NCBI GenBank assembly: GCA_030407005.1
Contig: JAUDYN010000001.1
Span: 2,852,001-2,916,000, forward strand
Direction of reading: 5' to 3'
DNA: 64,000 bases
Source of the DNA: Desarmillaria ectypa
Taxonomy: Eukaryota > Basidiomycota > Agaricomycetes > Agaricales > Physalacriaceae
The position numbers were made by a program, and so were the translations under genes. Within the stretch, counting starts at the first letter, position 1, and each line of letters begins with the position of its first letter. Below the pieces are notes generated by a model. It was given only the letters and a program-made list of their open reading frames with translations. It searched no databases and was not told where the DNA came from. Positions 59,047 through 64,000 of the stretch are shown here, in pieces.

Positions 59047-62000
59047 GTTGACAAGGGTTTGATTCCCCTTGCTCGACTAAGTCTGAAGATGAGTCCTCAG
59101 TCCCTGTGGGTTGGACTGATTATTATAAACATAGACAATTACGCACAAATATGAAAAAATATTCTATGACTTCATAGACCCCGAAGCCAAAGACAAAACA
59201 AGAATCAACAAAGAACAGGTACGTCATCCTTTTAGAAGACGCTGACACAAGTATCTGTAGTGACAACTTCCGAGCCTCTGACAAACTGGAGCGGGACTTG
59301 CCAGATAGTGCTGGTGCTGCAACAAAGTCCAATGAGCTGAGCTCACCAGATATGCCACTGAGCAATCAGCAACAGACAGAGACCAGTAGGCAGGACTCCT
59401 TCAGGCCTCCCAGAAGTCCAACCATCTCAGTACCCTCCTCGAGCAGAGGGGCAAGTCCACCAGTTCTGCCAGGATCAGCAGAGGACCAGGATGATGCCTC
59501 TAATCAAGGCCAGCAAAGCCCTGGATGAACCGGTCTGGGCAGAAGAAAACCTGATGCAGCTGAGTATCCCACTGGGCTGGAGAGTCACAGGATTAAAGCC
59601 AACAGGAAGGAAGTCACTAGTGCCCAGGTGATAGAAAGGAGGCAGATATACCCAAACAATGGGCATGATGGTAGCACTAGCTGGGAGTCAATGACCAAGA
59701 AAATTCAAACTCTGTCGAAAGTAGTGCTGGCCAAAGAACACAGGAGCACTGACCAGGGATATGAAGGCAAGCTGGCTGACAAATTCCCATCAACAGCTGT
59801 GCTCTGCCAGAGGATATCCCACACTCGGGAACCCACTAGTGCCCAGGCGGTAAAAAGGGGGCAGTTCAGTAGAACAATGATTATTGAAGTACCCGACAAA
59901 GAGGACAACACTGCCTTTAGGATTTGGCAAGCCAGTCAATCCAAAGCCAGTACCCCAATATCCAAAGACCTCCGAATGCACAGGGAGGCAATGACTCAAG
60001 GTCTTCTGAACACAAGGGGAAGCACCAAACCCGATATCTATCCTAACAAGGGGGTATCAGAAACTTCCGAACATATAGGGAAGTACAGAACACTGGAAGC
60101 TGCCCAATGCAATGGGGAGCAAAACAAGCCTTCTGAACGTATGGGGAAGCAGAATGATTTCCAATGGTTCAGACCATTTGGGATTGATTGGACCTTGCAT
60201 GCAGTCCACAACTCCAAGGATTTGGCAGTTGCCAAAGCAGTCCTCTCCATCTGGGTACATCCCAAACAGCTAGGAGAGATTGACAATGAGCTCATTCAGA
60301 GCTTAAGAATGGGAGGGAGTATAGCCTGAGAACAGCTCTATGAATTACACAAACCGATCTGCTATATCTGTGGTACCAGAAGCTCAGGTTGAGACTTCCT
60401 GGTGGATATACAACTTTCCCCATGTACCAGGAAACAGATGTTGACAACCCGAGCATTGTTAGATAGTGGATGCATGGGCAGCTCTATCAATCGAACTTAT
60501 GTCCAACAACATTGGTTGGACACCAGGAAGGCTGCCGCCCCAATATCAGTTTACAATGCTGATGGAACACACAACAAGTCAGGCGATGTAACAGAATTTG
60601 TGGAACTCTGAATGACCATTGGAGACTACAGCGAACAAATTGACCTCGTGGTCACTGACTTGGGCTCCAAGACCATGTACTTGGGTCATGACTGGCTTAA
60701 ATGCCACAACTCTCTCATCAACTGGAAGGCAGGAACCTTGATATTTGGATGATGTCATTGTATCCAGAACCACTTCACCTTGCCAGATGCAGATGAAGAA
60801 GATCAATGGGATGAAGAGCTCAAGGAAGGAGAAAGTATTCTTGCCATCAATATGCAGGAAGAAATCGTCCTTCATGCCATCCATCACACGAACGAGTTGG
60901 CTGCAGCTGCCAATGCTGAAAAACCGAAGCAGACATTTGAGGAGCTTGTGCCTCCTCAGTATCAAAGCTTTAGAGACTTGTTCTCAAAAGAAAGCTTTGA
61001 TGAATTACTAGAAAGAAGACCTTGAGATCATGTAATTGAGCTGATCCCTAACATGAAATCAACCTTAGACTGCAAGGTCTATCTGCTCAACAGAAATGAG
61101 CAAGAGCAGCTGGACAAGTTCCTGGATGAGAACTTAGACTTGGGATGCATCCATCCCTTGAAATCTCCATTCGCATCACCCTTTTTCTTCATCAAAAAGA
61201 AAGATGGCTCATTATGACCTGTTCAGAATTACCAAAAACTGAACGAAATGATGATCAAAAATCGTTATCCCCTTCCCCTGATCTCTGAGCTTATCGATAA
61301 GCTACGTGGAGCCAAGTATTTCTCCAAACTGGATGTTTGATGGGGATACAACAATGTCCATATTCAAGATGGAGATGAAGAGAAAGCAGCGTTCAGAACT
61401 AATCGAGGTCTCTTTGAACCCATGGTTATGTTCTTCGGACTCATGAACTCACCAGCCACATTCCAGTGGATGATGAACGATATCTTCAAGGATTTGATCG
61501 CTGGAGGAAAAGTTACAATTTACCTCAATGACATTCTCATATTCACAAAATCCTTGACTGAACACTGGGACATAGTTCGACAAGTACTCCAACATCTCCG
61601 CGAAAATAAACTGTTTCTCAAGGCTGAGAAATGTGAGTTTGAAGTGCTCAAAACCGAGTACTTAGGAGTAATCATCAGCAAAGATGCTATTTGCATGGAC
61701 CCAGTCAAAATCACGGGAATAGCAGAATGGCCCACTCCGATGAAGAAGAAGGAATTACAGTCCTTTTTGGGATTCACAAACTTCTACCAGAAGTTTATCA
61801 AGGATTACTCCAAGATCGTGCATTCCCTTATCCAGTTAACTGGAAAAGTAGACTGGACATGAGGATCAGAACAAGAACAAGCATTTAAACAACTCAAGAA
61901 GTTGATGACAACAAACATAGTTCTTATGATTCCTTCAGATGATGGAAAGTTCCAAGTAGAAGCTGATGCTAGTGACAGCGCCATTGGTACCATTCTAAGT

Positions 62001-64000
62001 CAAGAAAAGAATGGCAAATGGAGGCCAGTCACCTTCATGTCAAAGGCGCTCACCACTACCAAGCGCAATTATGAGATCTATGACAAGGAGTTACTAGCAA
62101 TCATGCTAGCACTAGAAGAATGGCATCACTACCTTATGGGTGCCAAGGAGACCATCGAAATCTAGACAGATCACCAGAATCTCCAGTACTTCCAGAAACC
62201 CCAGAAGTTGAACTGCCAACAAGCTCAGTGGGTCACCAAACTAGCAGAATACCATTTTGTCCTTCAACACAAAGCAGGAACTATGAACCAGAAAGCCGAT
62301 CTTCTCAGCTGATGAGACAATCATGATCAAGGAAAGGAAGACAATCAGGATATTGTTGTCCTTTCTCCAGAACATTTCTGGGCATTAGTACTGCCCACAA
62401 CCAAAGAATGGATCATGCATATAAGAGATGCAATCAGACAAAAAGAACAGTGGGACCAGGGAATTGAGAAATCTCTCAACTATGAATGAGGAATCTCCCA
62501 GGAGAATGAACTCTTGTGGTATGATGGATGAGTCTACATTCCTAATGACTCTATTTTATGCAGTGAGATCATCTTGCAATTCCATGATCATATCACTGCC
62601 GGACACCCAGGAATTGCCAAGACCAAAGAACTCATTCTTCATGAGTATTGGTGGCCAAAGATGAAAGGAGATGTTGAGTCATACATCAAAGGATGCGAGA
62701 CTTGTCAAAGAACAAAGAGTGATACACAGGCCAAGGCTGTGCCTCTTTATCCAAATACAATTCCAGACACCCCATGGATGCATATTTCTGTCGACATGGT
62801 CACCGGTCTTCCGGAATCAGAAGGATTTGATGCTTTACTTGTCATCATAGACCAATTCTCCAAGAATATTCTTCTTATTCCATGCAACGAGGAGTTATCT
62901 GCTGAAGGATGGGCTTTGATGCTTTGCAATCATGTATACATGAAACATGGAATGCCACAAGTGGTTATTTCTGACCGAGGACCCCAGTTCATCTTGGCAT
63001 TCATAAAGAAACTTTATCGAATGCTAGACATCACCCAGAACGCCTCAACAGTGTATCATCCTCAGACCGATGGATAGACAGAGAGAGTCAACCAGGAGGT
63101 TGAAAAGTATCTCTGTATCTTTGTCAACCATAGACAAACTGACTGGGTAGCATGGTTACCCCTTGCAGAATTTGCCCACAATAACCGAATCCATTCAGCC
63201 ATGGGAAAGAGTCCCTTCATGGTCCTATATGGATGCAACCCCCAACTCATTCCCGAGTCAATTCAAAAGACCAGCTTCACAAATCCAGCAGCGGTCGACT
63301 TCACTGAAATGATGGCCAAGGTCCATAAGGAAGTACATGATGCCTTGGAAAAGGCAGCAGTGCAAATGAAGGCACAATATGATAAGAGAAAACAGACTCC
63401 ACATGAGTATAAAATTGGAGACAAGGTTTGGCTTGACACTGCCAACCTTCACCTTCCCAGACCCAAGAAGAAGCTTGATGACAAGTGAACAGGACTGTTC
63501 AAGATCATTGAAAAGTTGGGAGCAGCAGCATACAAGTTGAAACTGCCGCCCCACTGGAAGATTCATCCCCGGTTCAATGAGAAGTTGTTGACCCCCTATA
63601 TTGTGCCCACATTTGCAAATCAACAACAGCCACCACCTCCTCCTCCAGACCTCATCGATAGTCAAGAAGAGTATGAAATCAAAGAAGTCTTGGACTCGTG
63701 CACCAGAAAGGTATGATCCAAGAGAGGACAACCATCTAGGGAAGTCACAGACTACCTAGTCAAGTAGAAAGGATGGACCCACAAACACAATTCATGGGTT
63801 CGAGAGAACGAGATGATGAACACCTTAGAAGTGATCCAAGAGTACCAGGCTAGCATTAACTGCACCGTATATACTCTAAAAATCACAACCAAGAACAAGA
63901 TAGTGGTCAAGATAGTGGTCCATGAATATTCAGAACATGGTGACATAGCCTACCTCGCCAAAAGAAAAGATGGATACATGAAATGGATCGTCAACCCAGA
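59041..64000 (+). pseudogene. Element F: Pol in the -1 frame, continuing past the window
   Basis: One frame (-1 to Gag) from the hairpin onward with about twenty in-frame stops, nearly all TGA replacing CGA or TGG. Unknown N-terminal region 59050-60400 (KNRYVILLEDADTSICSD about 59209; FGIDWTLHAVHNSKDLAVAK about 60178), protease (DSG at 60462-60470), RT with the catalytic YLDD changed to YLND at 61521-61532, RNase H (VEADASDSAIGTILSQEKNG about 61956), integrase (HISVDMVTGLPESEGFDALL about 62780, VVISDRGPQF about 62964, TERVNQEVEKYL after a stop at 63074), and chromodomain (EEYEIKEVLDSCTRKV about 63667, KGWTHKHNSWVRENEM about 63769). Domain content is complete; activity is not possible as written. 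Confidence 0.9.
59046..59078 (+). promoter_or_regulatory. Gag-Pol junction stem-loop (F)
   Basis: GGTTGA/TCGACT and CAAGGG/CCCTTG, 12 pairs with one bulged C and an 8-base loop, starting at the last base of the Gag TAG. Upstream GTAAAAGAC offers an A-AAA slip five bases before the stem. Confidence 0.7.

Larger units (their letters stand above)
55925..64000 (+). mobile_element. Element F: young chromovirus related to D, 3' end outside window
   Basis: 5' LTR, self-primer site, ORF1, Gag, hairpin and nearly all of Pol in order. Pol from about 59041 to the window end stays in a single frame, interrupted only by in-frame stops. That makes F the best guide to the ancestral coding layout. It keeps some CpGs lost in D (for example TGTTACGATT at the LTR start). 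The 3' LTR lies beyond 64000; the 5 bases before the LTR are GACTT. Confidence 0.9.

Noticed and set aside
1..64000. Host genes, rRNA, tRNA or CRISPR arrays
   Set aside because: None found. The direct repeats are LTRs, and no regularly spaced short repeats or conserved cellular proteins are visible.

Overview
The window is a fungal transposon graveyard, most likely from an Agaricomycete-type basidiomycete. This rests on the style of the Ty3/gypsy proteins (gag, LLDSG-type protease, YLDD reverse transcriptase, integrase with C-terminal chromodomain) and on the lack of any recognisable host gene, rRNA or tRNA. Nearly all 64 kb is made of at least a dozen chromodomain-bearing Ty3/gypsy LTR retrotransposons (chromoviruses) on both strands, nested in one another and decayed mainly by C-to-T changes (CGA to TGA, CAA/CAG to TAA/TAG, TGG to TAG/TGA).

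Elements are named here P, Q, R, S, Z, Y, X, B, C, D, E and F. Layout: P pol fragment (1-1166, +); unassigned DNA (1167-2454); Q 5' end (2455-3149, -); R pol and LTR (3150-6079, +); older LTR and gag-like debris S (6090-8373); Z pol half (8374-12643, -); Y 5' half (12644-15973, -); X 5' part (15974-17664, -); B (17712-24012, -); C (24013-27973 and 36250-37250, -), interrupted by complete element D (27974-36249, -, target duplication ATTAT); Z gag half (37251-40929, +); Y pol half and 3' LTR (40930-43348, +); X 3' part and 3' LTR (43349-49821, +); E, a different gypsy lineage (49822-55924, +); and F, a young relative of D (55925 to the window end, +).

The commonest family shares one architecture. 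It reads: 5' LTR, primer-binding site, ORF1 (about 380 codons, proline-rich, with an N-terminal transmembrane segment), Gag (capsid region plus CCHC knuckle), a conserved TAG and stem-loop, Pol in the -1 frame (a roughly 450-codon unknown N-terminal region, protease, RT, RNase H, integrase, chromodomain), a short hairpin, polypurine tract and 3' LTR. The 13 bases after the 5' LTR are complementary to a 13-base segment of the LTR about 34 bases below its TATA box, and the two sites covary between copies. That points to self-priming of the Tf1/sushi kind rather than tRNA priming.

The main structural discovery is an inversion of about 28.3 kb (roughly 12644-40929). Element Y is nested in the gag of X (duplication GCAGC), and X is nested in E (duplication CTTCA). 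Their two ends now lie about 27-32 kb apart on opposite strands. The two inversion junctions are exact reciprocals joining Y protease to the Z pre-protease region at a shared TGG. All reading was by eye; LTR edges are good to a base or two where TG...CA ends and target duplications agree, and domain edges are approximate.
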